Source: Spirochaetota bacterium (GTDB lineage: Bacteria; Spirochaetota; UBA4802; JAKQUI01). Taken from it: a DNA stretch of 64,000 bases. The stretch spans positions 1 through 64,000 of the forward strand of contig JAKQUI010000049.1 in NCBI GenBank assembly GCA_029562645.1, read 5' to 3'. Under the pieces are notes generated by a model. It did no database searches. It was not told where the DNA came from and saw nothing but the letters and a program-made list of their open reading frames with translations. A program made the position numbers and the translations under genes. Every line of letters begins with the position of its first letter. Within the stretch, counting starts at the first letter, position 1. Below, in pieces: positions 1 to 8,243 of the stretch.

Positions 1-111
1 TTTGAGTATATCGCAGTGTTTTACAACCGTTATAGAAAGCATTCTTTCCTTGACTATTTGTCTCCGGAAGAATTTGAATCACAAGGCGGCTGGATTAAGA
101 ATGTTGCTTAA
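1..111 (+). CDS. IS3-family transposase (OrfB), C-terminal fragment
   Basis: The gene is open at the left edge of the window and ends with TAA at 109-111. The visible 36 residues contain [19 protein letters not shown], the conserved tail of the DDE integrase core of IS3-family OrfB proteins (usual form YNxxRxHSxLxYxSPxxFE). The enzyme cuts and joins the ends of its own element. The catalytic DDE residues lie upstream of the window, so activity cannot be judged. Confidence 0.8.
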   Translation, partial: FEYIAVFYNRYRKHSFLDYLSPEEFESQGGWIKNVA

Positions 112-141
112 CTGCGTGTCCGCAAAATCGGGGCAAGCCCA
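1..141 (+). mobile_element. IS3-family insertion sequence, right end
   Basis: Only the right end of the element is in the window. It holds the last 36 codons of a transposase and then a terminal sequence that, read inward from position 141, begins TGGGCTTGCCCCGATTTTGC. That start (TG, then TGCCCC and a GGACA block) fits the ends of IS3-group elements. Immediately outside, at 142, the interrupted hsdS coding sequence begins on the other strand, so 141/142 is the likely junction. The left end and any target-site duplication lie outside the window. Confidence 0.72.
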
Positions 142-1241
142 TCTCCACTTCTTACAACATGGGCAAAATAATTCCCATCAAACAATTGAATTAACTTTAT
201 CAATATTACACTCCCCATTAAACAAAATAATTCATTTGTTTGCACTAATGTTGTTCTTCCTATTGTTGCACCTCGACTAACAATTAATATGTCTCCTTTT
301 TCAGGATTACACCTTTGTCGAAATTGCATTGCATCTTTTCGTTTAACAAATTTTGGCTCATCAAAATTAACACCTACCTCTTGAACATCTTTAGCAGAAA
401 GCATATAAACACCTTCGCTTGTTGTTACTGGAGACAAATGTTCTCCGTCAGTGATTTTGTTTGAAAGTTGATCCAAACTCGCCCAAGACCACCCCTCCGG
501 CAGTTCCGGCAGATTGCTCGTATCCGGCCCCTTGGGCTCCACGTACTTCTTCTTGGGATACTTTTCCTGCCACTTCTCCCGCCGCTCTTTGAGGATGCGC
601 TCCAGCAGGACCGACGCCGGTTCATACTCCCGCCCCTCTTTCCGCGCCAGCTCCGCCTCCGTGGGCACCAGCTTCCCCTCGCACGCGGCCTTGAGCACTG
701 ATGCGCGATAGCGCTTCAGATTGGCTTGCAACCTCTTTAACGCGGCTACGCCCGCGTCGAGCCGGGTGAACTGCTTTTCTATTTCGGAGACGATTCTTCG
801 TTGTTGCTCAATCGGATAAAGATTTATCTCTAATTGATAGAGCATGTTTTTATTTATTACACCCTGTGCTGAACCCGTACTGCCTGAACGGAGTGTTTCG
901 ACCCATAACTGCAATTGATAATATAGGAATTTGTCAAATGTTTCAGCATTCGGTCGAATAGCTGCAACGCTCCTTCCGATTGCACAGTCTATGCTCAGAT
1001 TCAATTTACCAGCAGTTGCACCAACAACACATATCAGCACATCACCTTCACGTGCATGTTTTAATGGTTTCCTCGTCCATTCGCGAACAATCGGTTTTAT
1101 TCTCCCAAATTCACCGGCTTTAACAAATACCGTTCCATTCCCATTAAAATTGCATTCAGTACCAGGAGGCGCTTGCCCCATAATGAAGTCCGCCACCTCA
1201 CCCAACTTAACTTTTTTATATCCAGAATTCATCGTTTTCAT
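108..1241 (-). pseudogene. hsdS: Type I restriction specificity subunit HsdS, truncated by an IS
   Basis: HsdS gives a type I restriction-modification complex its DNA target through two target-recognition domains separated by helices. The first domain runs from about GYKKVKLGEVADF to the helical segment with EQQRRIVSEIEKQF, KRYRASVLKAACEGKL and a long charged stretch; the second starts near LPELPEGWSWASL. The second domain is cut at position 142 by the IS3 end: the last ten residues and the stop at 108-110 come from IS sequence. Typical HsdS proteins continue through the rest of TRD2 and a final helix, so this copy is very probably non-functional. I chose the start at MKTMNSGYKK because in-frame codons further upstream run into a repeat element. 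No good ribosome binding site is visible. The coding region is more AT-rich than its neighbours, as is common for recognition domains. Confidence 0.85.
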
Positions 1242-1303
1242 CAACAAATTTGAAATTATTCCGTATTCACACATTATATTGGACAAGCGATGCGACCTCT
1301 TCC

Positions 1304-1424
1304 CCTCACCCGCGCTCTGCGCACCCTCTCCCATTAAGCGGTGAAAAAAGGAGAGGGTTTCCATACGATAAACCTACGCCCAGCACTCCCCCTCTCCTAT
1401 GGGAGAGGGGGCCGGGGGGTGAGG
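1304..1424. repeat. Miniature repeat element, copy 1
   Basis: This is a noncoding block bounded by the inverted ends CCTCACCC (1304-1311) and GGGTGAGG (1417-1424), with an internal hairpin CCCTCTCC-TATG-GGAGAGGG near 1390-1409. It sits between hsdR and hsdS and ends exactly against the hsdR stop codon (1425-1427). It belongs to the same family as the blocks at 5297, 6236 and 7198. Confidence 0.7.
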
Positions 1425-4193
1425 TCACGCCGCCAGCACCGCATTCAACTCCTCCAACAACCCCGCCAACTCCGCCCCGAAGACCTTCCGCGCCTTCCCC
1501 AGGCCGCCTTCCGTATTAAAGGGCGCGTAATCGAAATCGTCCAGGTCCATGGCGAGGCTCGTGGCGATGTGGTCGCGTATGAGCCCGAGCCACGATAATT
1601 GTTCGTCGTTAAACGTTCGCCCCCGCGTCTTCTGCTCCGCGAGCCAGGTATCAAATCGTTGCAGGACCGTATCGGCAAAGGGCACGAGCGAATCCGAATC
1701 GTGAAGCGCAAGACGCACCAGGGTGATCAGATCGGTAAGAATTCTTTTGGTATTCGCGGAGGCCGCCTTCCCGTTTCGCGCGCCCGCCCTGCCGATCTTT
1801 TCATACGCGGCCCAGAGGGCCTCGGGCGTCCAGCGCCGTGGAGGCTTCTCGATCGCGGCGGCAAGCTCCTTGAGCTGTTCGTATCGGAGCTTTTTGCCGT
1901 GGGTATAAATGATCTGGATGGCGGTGATCTCGTCCCGGTTCTCCTTAATGAACTCCTCCCACGAGGCGATCATTCCCTTTGCGGCGTCCAGGGCGGCCGC
2001 GCTGTAACCGGCGTCGATGAGCGAATCCCTGCTGACGGTGTCGATGGTCTGCTCGGAGGCGCGCTGCACCTCGATCAAACGGCCGCGATAGGACGGATTG
2101 GCGGCAATCGGCTTAACCGCGTTATCCGCAAGGGCTTTCCGCGCCTGCGCCAGCTCCATTGCGGTGGGCGCATAATAGAGACCCTTGCCCTCTTTCGCCT
2201 TTTCCTCGATCACGTCCGGATCGAGCGAATCGAGAATGGCCCCGGCGATTTCCTTGAGGCCGATGCCGCCGTTTATTATCGCAAGTTCGGATTTTGCCTT
2301 GTCGTCCAGCGCCCGGTCGAGTCGCGCAAGCCTTCCCGCGAGAGACTGAAGCGCGTCCTCCTCGCGGTTTCCCAGGGCGATCGCCTCTACGAGCTTTTCA
2401 AAGGAAACGGTACGCCTGCGTTCCAGCGGCCGGGAGTCGCTCCGATCGCGCTCGCATACGCCCACGGCGTCCACGATCACGAAATGGGTTTTCTTTTTCG
2501 CGTCGGGCGTCACGGCCTGGAACTCGGTGTCGGCGATCACCCGCACGCCCCGCCCCTTCATCTGATCGAAAAAGCCCTGCGACTTCACCGAACGCATGAA
2601 GAACACGATCTCAAGCGGCTTGATGTCGGTGCCCGTGGCGATCATGTCCACGGTCACGGCGATACGGGGATGATAGCTGTTGCGAAACGAGGAGATGAGG
2701 TCCTTGGGCTTCGCGCCCGTCGTTCGATAGGTGATCTTTTGGCAAAACTCGTTTCCCTTGGCGAACACCTCGCGGCAGATGCGCACGATGTCCTCTGCGT
2801 GGGAATCGTCCTTGGCGAAGATGAGCGTCTTGGGCACGTCGGTGCGGCCCGGAAATATCTCGGTAAACAGCCGGTCGCGGAAGGCCGTGAGCACGGTTCG
2901 TATCTGGTCCTCGGCCACCACCTCGCGGTCGAGCTCCTTCGCGGTGTATTCGAACTCCTCGTCGAGCTGCTCCCAGCGCTTGGCGCGGGTGAGTCGGTCG
3001 CGCTTGTCCACATAGTACCCGGACTCGATCTTTGATCCCTTCTCGGAGATATTTGTGCGGATGCGGTACACATCGTAGGCTGCGTTCACGCCGTCGGCCA
3101 CGGCGCGCTCGTGGTTGTACTCCATCACCAGGTTCTGATGGAAAAAGCCGAAGGTCTGCTTGGACGGCGTGGCGGTGAGGCCGATGAGATACGCATCGAA
3201 ATATTCCAGCACCTGCCGCCAGAGATTATATATGGAGCGATGGCACTCATCGATGACCACAAAATCGTATGTCTCGGGAGGAAACACGGGGCTGTATGCC
3301 ACGGGCACCGGATCGCGGTACAGCGACTCCGCCGCGTCGATGGCCAGATCGTCCAGGTCTTCCGGCGGCTCCTCATCGCCCCTGAGCATGGAATACAGGC
3401 GCTGGATGGTGGATATGGTAACGCGCGCCACCGGATCTATCGTGTTCGATACCAGATGCTGCACGTTGTACAGCTCGGTGAACTTGCGTCCGTCGTCGGG
3501 GGTCACGAACTGCTGGAACTCCTTTAAGGTCTGATCTCCCAGGTTGCCCCGGTCCACCAGGAAGAGGACCCGGCGGGCCTTCGCGAACTTCACCAGGCGA
3601 TAGGTGAAATTCACGGCGGTGAAGGTCTTTCCGGAGCCGGTCGCCATCTGGATAAGGGCGCGCGGCATGTTCCTTGCAAATGATTTCTCCAAATTGGCGA
3701 TAGCCTGCGCCTGCGCGGGCCAGAGGTGCCCGGTTGGCAGCGGCGGCAGTTCGCGAATGCGTTCATTGAGCTGCTTCGGTTGTTGCGCGTATTCAATAAG
3801 CGTTTCCGGGCGATGAAAGGAAAAGACCTCTCTGCTCCTGAAGTCGGGATCGAGCCGGTTGGTGAAATGGGTTTCAGTGCCGGTGCTCTCGTAGCAAAAC
3901 GCAAGGGGATTATGCCATGCCGGAATGCCGGGAGGCGCGCCGGTGGCGTATTTCTCAGACTGCGACTCCACGCCGCGCAGTGTGGTCCCTTCGGGCTTGG
4001 CCTCAACCACCCCAATGGCCTTGCCGTCCGCAAAGAGCGTGTAATCCGGTTCGCCCGTGGCAAACGACAGCTCTCTGATCGCGACGCCCCGTTGTGACGA
4101 AAGATTAATATCGGATTTGTCTTGCACCGCCCAACCCGACGCATCGAGCATCACGTCGATCTGCACACGGGCGCGTTCTTCTGGAGCGCTCAC
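1425..4193 (-). CDS. hsdR: Type I restriction enzyme R subunit (HsdR)
   Basis: This is the motor and nuclease subunit of a type I restriction enzyme, which translocates and cleaves unmodified DNA. Numbering from the TTG at 4196, an N-terminal PD-(D/E)xK nuclease region has D51 and E65-x-K67. It is followed by superfamily 2 helicase motifs: Walker A ATGSGKT (about 185-191), DECH (about 316-319), TATPSK (about 341-346) and motif VI QMKGRGVRV near 545. The C-terminus resembles the EcoEI-type HsdR C-terminal domain. About 922 residues is within the normal range. A GGAGG lies just upstream; GTG at 4193 leaves 4 nt spacing against 1 nt for the in-frame TTG, so I prefer the GTG. hsdS lies downstream on the same strand, separated by a repeat. 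No methyltransferase gene (hsdM) is visible, so the enzyme depends on a gene outside the window or is orphaned. Confidence 0.93.
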   Translation of the reverse strand: MSAPEERARVQIDVMLDASGWAVQDKSDINLSSQRGVAIRELSFATGEPDYTLFADGKAIGVVEAKPEGTTLRGVESQSEKYATGAPPGIPAWHNPLAFCYESTGTETHFTNRLDPDFRSREVFSFHRPETLIEYAQQPKQLNERIRELPPLPTGHLWPAQAQAIANLEKSFARNMPRALIQMATGSGKTFTAVNFTYRLVKFAKARRVLFLVDRGNLGDQTLKEFQQFVTPDDGRKFTELYNVQHLVSNTIDPVARVTISTIQRLYSMLRGDEEPPEDLDDLAIDAAESLYRDPVPVAYSPVFPPETYDFVVIDECHRSIYNLWRQVLEYFDAYLIGLTATPSKQTFGFFHQNLVMEYNHERAVADGVNAAYDVYRIRTNISEKGSKIESGYYVDKRDRLTRAKRWEQLDEEFEYTAKELDREVVAEDQIRTVLTAFRDRLFTEIFPGRTDVPKTLIFAKDDSHAEDIVRICREVFAKGNEFCQKITYRTTGAKPKDLISSFRNSYHPRIAVTVDMIATGTDIKPLEIVFFMRSVKSQGFFDQMKGRGVRVIADTEFQAVTPDAKKKTHFVIVDAVGVCERDRSDSRPLERRRTVSFEKLVEAIALGNREEDALQSLAGRLARLDRALDDKAKSELAIINGGIGLKEIAGAILDSLDPDVIEEKAKEGKGLYYAPTAMELAQARKALADNAVKPIAANPSYRGRLIEVQRASEQTIDTVSRDSLIDAGYSAAALDAAKGMIASWEEFIKENRDEITAIQIIYTHGKKLRYEQLKELAAAIEKPPRRWTPEALWAAYEKIGRAGARNGKAASANTKRILTDLITLVRLALHDSDSLVPFADTVLQRFDTWLAEQKTRGRTFNDEQLSWLGLIRDHIATSLAMDLDDFDYAPFNTEGGLGKARKVFGAELAGLLEELNAVLAA

Positions 4194-4432
4194 CAAACCT
4201 CCGGATTAAGAACAAAGACGATTTCCACAGCCAATCAAGAGTGGTAAACAGATAAAAGTGTAATGTCAATATTTTTTTCCCGACAAGCCCACCGCAATCC
4301 CCTGCATCCGACGAGCGGAGTTTGAACACTCTGTCCCCGTTCGACACTGCGACATCCCCTCAGGAGCCTTCTCAATATAGGAGAAGATGAGAAATTAAAT
4401 ACGAATCGATTGTTTTACCCCGGCCCCACACA

Positions 4433-4472
4433 CCTCTTACATCCCTCTTAGGTACCTCTTAGATACCTCTTA
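4433..4472. repeat. Four CCTCTTA direct repeats at exact 11-bp period
   Basis: CCTCTTA occurs at 4433, 4444, 4455 and 4466, each 11 bp from the next, so all copies face roughly the same side of the helix. The array lies in the 485-bp gap between divergent hsdR and the gene at 4679. It could be a multi-copy binding site for a regulator. Elsewhere the gap is AT-rich near 4500-4550 and shows no protein-like reading frame apart from a 3-codon leader at 4594. Confidence 0.6.
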
Positions 4473-4593
4473 GCTACTCACACCACGCTTCCCCACCCCG
4501 AAATTATAAATATTAAGCCGCCCCCATCAAAAAAATTCAAAATTCCGGTTCGGCGCCCGTGTAACAAGTAGTACGTCGAAAAGGAGGTGCGAA

Positions 4594-4605
4594 ATGAAAA
4601 CATAA
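4594..4605 (+). other. Three-codon mini-ORF (Met-Lys-Thr-stop) behind a strong RBS
   Basis: AAAGGAGG (4580-4586 region) is followed about 8 nt later by ATG AAA ACA TAA. It lies 74 nt upstream of the start of the next gene. It may be a leader peptide or the relic of a gene start. The only evidence is the good Shine-Dalgarno sequence with nothing else to translate. Confidence 0.2.
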
Positions 4606-4678
4606 AACAGTCGAATCGGACGGAAAAGACGTTTTTTACAATGCCATCAACCAAATCTAATGAATGGAGGTACTACTC

Positions 4679-5296
4679 ATGGCAGATGTAAAGCTTAACC
4701 CGGTATTCGAGGGTTTCCGCCGTAAAATCGGCGATCTGGTGTTTTTCAACCGAAACGGCGAGCTCTTCGTGCGCCGCAAGGGAACGCAGCGCAATCCCAA
4801 AACGTCCGAGCAGATGGAGGTCCGCAACGCCTTCACGCAACTGGTCAACAACTGGAAGGGGATCGGCGGCATTCTGCAGCGCGGCTGGGGGAACGCCGCC
4901 AAAGGAAGCGATAAAACCGGCTACAATCTCTTCATCGGCGCTAACGCGAAACGACAGCGCTCCGGGGAGGTGCTGGAATTGTTCAAGCCGGTGGGCGACG
5001 ACACGCTCTTCGAGTTTGTCGCGGCCCCCGGAACCGAGCCGGGCTCCATCAGCGTGAGCTTCGCCCCGGTGAACGGCGGCCACCACGTGACCCTCTTTAC
5101 GCAAAAGAAAACCAACGGCGCCGCGAGCGGCATGTTTTCACGCCACGACAGCGGTGAAAATCCCGCAGGGCCCGTGGTCCTTTCCGGTCTCGAACCCGCC
5201 GCCGAGTACTTCGTGTACGGCGTGATCACCGACGCCGCCTACCCGGCGGCCACTCGCGTGACACGCTCGCACGGCACGCTCTGCGTATCGGCGTAA
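4679..5296 (+). CDS. DUF6266-like protein of unknown function
   Basis: The start is ATG 4679, with GGAGG at 4666-4670 (8 nt spacing); an in-frame ATG at 4664 overlaps that ribosome site and is rejected. The 205-residue product has an N-terminal block FEGFRRKIGDLVFF...GTQRNPKTSEQMEVRNAFTQL and then GILQRGWG. This resembles the DUF6266 family, small proteins often found with phage or mobile DNA. The C-terminal half (about 110-205) looks like a beta-rich, fibronectin-type-III-like segment ending in VLSGLEPAAEYFVYGVITD. There is no signal peptide or membrane segment. The stop codon is directly followed by a repeat element. The function is unknown. Confidence 0.6.
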   Translation: MADVKLNPVFEGFRRKIGDLVFFNRNGELFVRRKGTQRNPKTSEQMEVRNAFTQLVNNWKGIGGILQRGWGNAAKGSDKTGYNLFIGANAKRQRSGEVLELFKPVGDDTLFEFVAAPGTEPGSISVSFAPVNGGHHVTLFTQKKTNGAASGMFSRHDSGENPAGPVVLSGLEPAAEYFVYGVITDAAYPAATRVTRSHGTLCVSA

Positions 5297-5512
5297 CCTC
5301 ATCCCCCCTGACCCCCCTTCTCCCGTAGGAGAAGGGGGGAAATCGGGTATTGATCCGCTTCATGAACACCAAACTCACCCCCGCCGCCTCTCGACAGGCT
5401 CGGGGCAAGTCGGCGCGCCCCTCTCTGCATGCAAAGAGGGGCTCCTCAGAAAAAGTCCTCTCCCGAGAAGCCCCTCTCCAATGGGAGAGGGGCGCGCAGC
5501 GCGCGGGTGAGG
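5297..5512. repeat. Miniature repeat element, copy 2 (compound)
   Basis: The block starts CCTCATCC directly after the TAA at 5294-5296 and ends GGGTGAGG at 5505-5512. It contains two GC-rich hairpins, CCCCCTTCTCCC/GGGAGAAGGGGG-like near 5313-5340 and CCCCTCTCC-AAT-GGGAGAGGGG near 5471-5492. A stretch around 5386-5405 reads CTCTCGACAGGCTCGGGGC, a variant of the widespread TTCGACAAGCTCAGC repeat motif. It is longer than the other copies and may be two elements side by side. Confidence 0.65.
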
Positions 5513-5519
5513 TAAAGTG

Positions 5520-5548
5520 TTGACAGAAAATCCGCAGCATGCTACACA
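5520..5548 (+). promoter_or_regulatory. Sigma-70-type promoter candidate
   Basis: TTGACA (5520-5525), a 17-bp spacer and TACACA (5543-5548) lie 27 nt before the start of the Uma2-family gene and just outside the end of repeat copy 2. The -35 box is perfect and the -10 box matches four of six positions. Confidence 0.5.
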
Positions 5549-5574
5549 AAAGATGAATACATGGAGGCGCAACA

Positions 5575-6168
5575 ATGGCTCTGCCAAAATCAAAAGCAGA
5601 TGAGAAATTCACCTACGCTGATTACCGCGCGTGGCCCGACGACGAGCATTGGGAACTCATTGGCGGTGTGGCCTACGACATGAGCCCATCGCCCGGGACT
5701 GGCCATCAGGAAATTGTATTAACTATTGCACGTATCATCGCAGAGTATCTCGATGGGAAACAATGCAAGGTGTTTGTATCTCCCCTCGACGTACGATTGC
5801 CCGAGTCGACAGACGCCGCCGTGGACGAAGACATCGTCACCGTGGTCCAGCCCGATGTCGTTGTCGTGTGCGATCCCCGGAAAATCGACACGCGGGGAAT
5901 CCTGGGCGCTCCCGACTTGGCGGTGGAGGTGCTTTCCGAATCCACCGCATACAAGGACGAGACGCAAAAGTTGCTGCTCTACGAACGGCACGGCGTTCGG
6001 GAATACTGGATCGTAAACCCGGGGGCGGGGCACCTGAACCTTTTTCGAATTGGGCAGGATGGCCGCTATGAAAAACCCCTCCATTACCGGGCCAATGAAA
6101 CGTTTGAAAGCATCGTGCTCCCCGGACTCATCCTCGACTGCGGACGCATCTTCAGCGGCATCGAGTAA
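5575..6168 (+). CDS. Uma2-family (DUF820) endonuclease-like protein
   Basis: The 197-residue protein has the Uma2 layout: FTYADYRAWPDDEHWELIGG at the N-terminus, GTGHQEIVLTIARII, then the PD-(D/E)xK-like core with VVQPDVVVVCD and PDLAVEVLSEST...K, and the closing YERHGVREYWIVNP. These restriction-endonuclease-fold proteins are common in Cyanobacteria and many other phyla and are often found in mobile or multicopy settings. Their physiological target is not known. The start at ATG 5575 has GGAGG about 8 nt upstream. The gene is monocistronic between two repeat elements, with its own promoter candidate. Confidence 0.85.
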   Translation: MALPKSKADEKFTYADYRAWPDDEHWELIGGVAYDMSPSPGTGHQEIVLTIARIIAEYLDGKQCKVFVSPLDVRLPESTDAAVDEDIVTVVQPDVVVVCDPRKIDTRGILGAPDLAVEVLSESTAYKDETQKLLLYERHGVREYWIVNPGAGHLNLFRIGQDGRYEKPLHYRANETFESIVLPGLILDCGRIFSGIE

Positions 6169-6235
6169 AAGCCTGTTGCTGCGGGGTTTCGCGGGATTTT
6201 ACCTAAAACCACACCTATCGAAGTGCAACGGCCAA

Positions 6236-6371
6236 CCTCATCCCCCCTGCCCCCTTCTCCCGCAGGAGAAGGGGGGAATTCGGGATTCATCCGTGTACGA
6301 TGCCGCATTCGCGACATCCTGTCGCAAAGGGGAACGCGGGCGTTGCGCTGAGCTTGTCGAAGCGGGCGAGG
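6236..6371. repeat. Miniature repeat element, copy 3
   Basis: This block starts CCTCATCC at 6236, has a CCCCTTCTCCC-GCA-GGAGAAGGGG hairpin and then GCGTTGCGCTGAGCTTGTCG near 6342-6361, and ends GGGCGAGG at about 6371. It lies 11 nt from the stop codon of the yhhN-like gene on the opposite strand. The CTGAGCTTGTCGAAG part is a motif seen in dispersed repeats of many bacterial genomes. Confidence 0.65.
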
Positions 6372-6382
6372 TCACTCCATGC

Positions 6383-7114
6383 CTATAACATCGCCGCGAA
6401 GCCCATAAGAATGAGCCCTTGAGCGGCAAGATACGTGACCCACGGCACCTGGTACTCGAACACCGGATGACGCCCGTGCACCGTTGTCTCGCCCATCACC
6501 GCGTCCGACAAAAGGAAGAAGGCCGCGCCCGCAGCCGGCAGCCACCACAGGCCCCCGTGCGCCAGCGCCGCCGATATGGCGAGCGCCGCCATCGCCCCCA
6601 GGACAAACCCGTACACGAGCGCACCGCGCATGATCCGCTTGGGGCGGTCCGGATGATAAACCCGGAACCGGAAGAGCACCGCCGGCACCACGATAAGCCC
6701 CGCCATGAGGGGGACCAGATATCCGCGGCCGATAAGATCGTCCATCGAGACCAGCGACACGATGGCGGCGATATAACAGACCTGTGCCGCCATGAAGCTC
6801 AGAATGCCATAAAAGAGGGGCTCGCCGGTTTTTCTTAAAATAGAAGGAAACTGCAGATTAAACACATCGCCCACGAACGAGAAGGTCATCCCGAGGGGGA
6901 CCAGATAGGCAGCCGACACGCCCGCGGAGTACACTGGGAGCACAATCCATCCATACAGCAACAACTGGCCCGAGAAGGCCAGATAGGCCCCCCGGCACAA
7001 TGGCAGCCGTTCGGCCGCGCTTCTTACATGTCGCACCGTGAGCCAGTGCAGAAAAAAGACGGCAACGACCGTCAGCGGGACCAGGCCAAGCGGCAGAAGC
7101 GCGCGGACATCCAT
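6383..7114 (-). CDS. YhhN/TMEM86-family membrane protein (lysoplasmalogenase-like)
   Basis: The 243-residue protein is almost entirely hydrophobic, with about eight transmembrane segments. It carries the polar motifs of the YhhN family: GMTFSFVGDVF (about residue 75-85), FFLLSDAVM (about 201-209) and a C-terminal Y-x-AAQGLI. Characterised family members cleave the vinyl-ether bond of lysoplasmalogens; others have no tested activity. Plasmalogens occur in several anaerobic bacteria, so that substrate is plausible but inferred. The start at ATG 7114 has GGAGG about 7 nt upstream. Repeat elements lie on both sides, so it looks like a single-gene unit. Confidence 0.8.
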   Translation of the reverse strand: MDVRALLPLGLVPLTVVAVFFLHWLTVRHVRSAAERLPLCRGAYLAFSGQLLLYGWIVLPVYSAGVSAAYLVPLGMTFSFVGDVFNLQFPSILRKTGEPLFYGILSFMAAQVCYIAAIVSLVSMDDLIGRGYLVPLMAGLIVVPAVLFRFRVYHPDRPKRIMRGALVYGFVLGAMAALAISAALAHGGLWWLPAAGAAFFLLSDAVMGETTVHGRHPVFEYQVPWVTYLAAQGLILMGFAAML

Positions 7115-7197
7115 GGGACACCTCCTCGTGGATCTTCATATTCGGGAAACGGTACGCCGGGGAAGAACGCGGAGCAACTGTTTTTTTCGATGGATCA

Positions 7198-7266
7198 CCT
7201 CGTCCCCCTTCTCCCAGCGGAGAAGGGGACGGGGGCGTTGCGCTGAGCCGGTCGAAGCGGTTGAGG
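7198..7266. repeat. Miniature repeat element, copy 4
   Basis: A short copy: CCTCGTCC at 7198, a CCCCTTCTCCC-AGC-GGAGAAGGGG hairpin, then GGCGTTGCGCTGAGCCGGTC and an end at TTGAGG (about 7261-7266). It stops 2 nt before the stop codon of the diguanylate cyclase gene (7269-7271, opposite strand). Confidence 0.65.
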
Positions 7267-7268
7267 TC

Positions 7269-8243
7269 TTACCCGCGCTCCACGCGGTTGCGCCCGTTTT
7301 CCTTGGCGCGATAGAGCGCGGCGTCGGCCTTTTCGCGGAGGGACTTCAGGGTGCGCGCGCTTTCGGGGTAGGCCACCACGCCCTGGCTCAGGGTGAGGCA
7401 GGTCCGTGCGTCCGTCAGGCCGGTAAGGACGTCGAGCGCCTCCACGTCGGCCCGGATCCGTTCGGCGATGCGCGCCGCGCCCTCGAGCGGCGTGCCGGGG
7501 AGGAGCGCGGTAAACTCGTCGCCCCCGTAGCGCGCGAGAATGTCCGCATCGCCCAACCGCCGGGAAATCGCATCGGCGACCTCCCGGAAGGCCCGGTCGG
7601 CCGCCTCGATGCCGAAGCGCTCGTTTATCCCGCGGAAGTTGTCCAGGTCCATCATGATGATCGAGAGCGGCCGCCCCGTGCCAACCGACGTATCATAGTG
7701 GCTCACGATGGCCTCCTCAAGGAAGCGCCGGTTGTACACGCCGGTGACCTCGTCGGTGATGGCGCGTTTGCTGGCCCCCTCGCCCCAGCGGACGATCTCG
7801 GAAAGAAACTCCCCGGTGGTGCGCAGGCGTTGCGTGGTGATGGCGAGCATCCGGTGCATGATGCGCGTCGCGATCTCCGGGTACGGGTCCACCAGGGACA
7901 TGAACTCCTCCTGCGACAGCGACACCAGTACGCTCTCCTCGGTGGCGATGCAGGTGGCCGAGCGCGGGGCCTTCTCGAAGATGCTCATCTCGCCGAAGAA
8001 GTCCCCCGGCGCGAAGGCCGCGATCTCCTTTTGCGCGCCGCCGGGCACGTTAATAAAGGTGGCCACCCGGCCGCGCTCCACGATATACAGCTCGCCCCCC
8101 GGATCGCCCTCGCGAAAGATGACCTCGCCCGCCGCGACGGGAACGACGCGAAAGCGCTCGGCGATCGTCGCGCGCTCGTCCGCCCCCAGGGCCGAAAAGA
8201 CGTATACCTGCCGGAGGAACTCGGGGATATCGACCGCGGTCAT
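7269..8243 (-). CDS. Cyclic-nucleotide-binding diguanylate cyclase (cNMP-GGDEF)
   Basis: This 324-residue protein makes cyclic di-GMP from two GTP. Residues about 10-130 form a CRP-like cyclic nucleotide-binding domain with GDFFGEMSIFEKAPRSATC (phosphate-binding cassette, R94-S-A). A short helix links it to a GGDEF domain (about 160-324) with an intact GGDEF at 240-244 and the substrate-binding DLDNFRGIN segment (199-207). At the position of the RxxD product-inhibition site the sequence is GDAD, so the usual c-di-GMP feedback site appears missing. No membrane segment is present. It overlaps the upstream gene by 4 nt (ATGA), so the two are co-translated. Inference: it turns a cAMP- or cGMP-like signal into c-di-GMP. 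Confidence 0.92.
   Translation of the reverse strand: MTAVDIPEFLRQVYVFSALGADERATIAERFRVVPVAAGEVIFREGDPGGELYIVERGRVATFINVPGGAQKEIAAFAPGDFFGEMSIFEKAPRSATCIATEESVLVSLSQEEFMSLVDPYPEIATRIMHRMLAITTQRLRTTGEFLSEIVRWGEGASKRAITDEVTGVYNRRFLEEAIVSHYDTSVGTGRPLSIIMMDLDNFRGINERFGIEAADRAFREVADAISRRLGDADILARYGGDEFTALLPGTPLEGAARIAERIRADVEALDVLTGLTDARTCLTLSQGVVAYPESARTLKSLREKADAALYRAKENGRNRVERG

Noticed and set aside
4433-4472. CCTCTTA array as a small CRISPR or satellite
   Set aside because: Units are 11 bp with no spacers of CRISPR length and only four copies; a binding-site array fits better.
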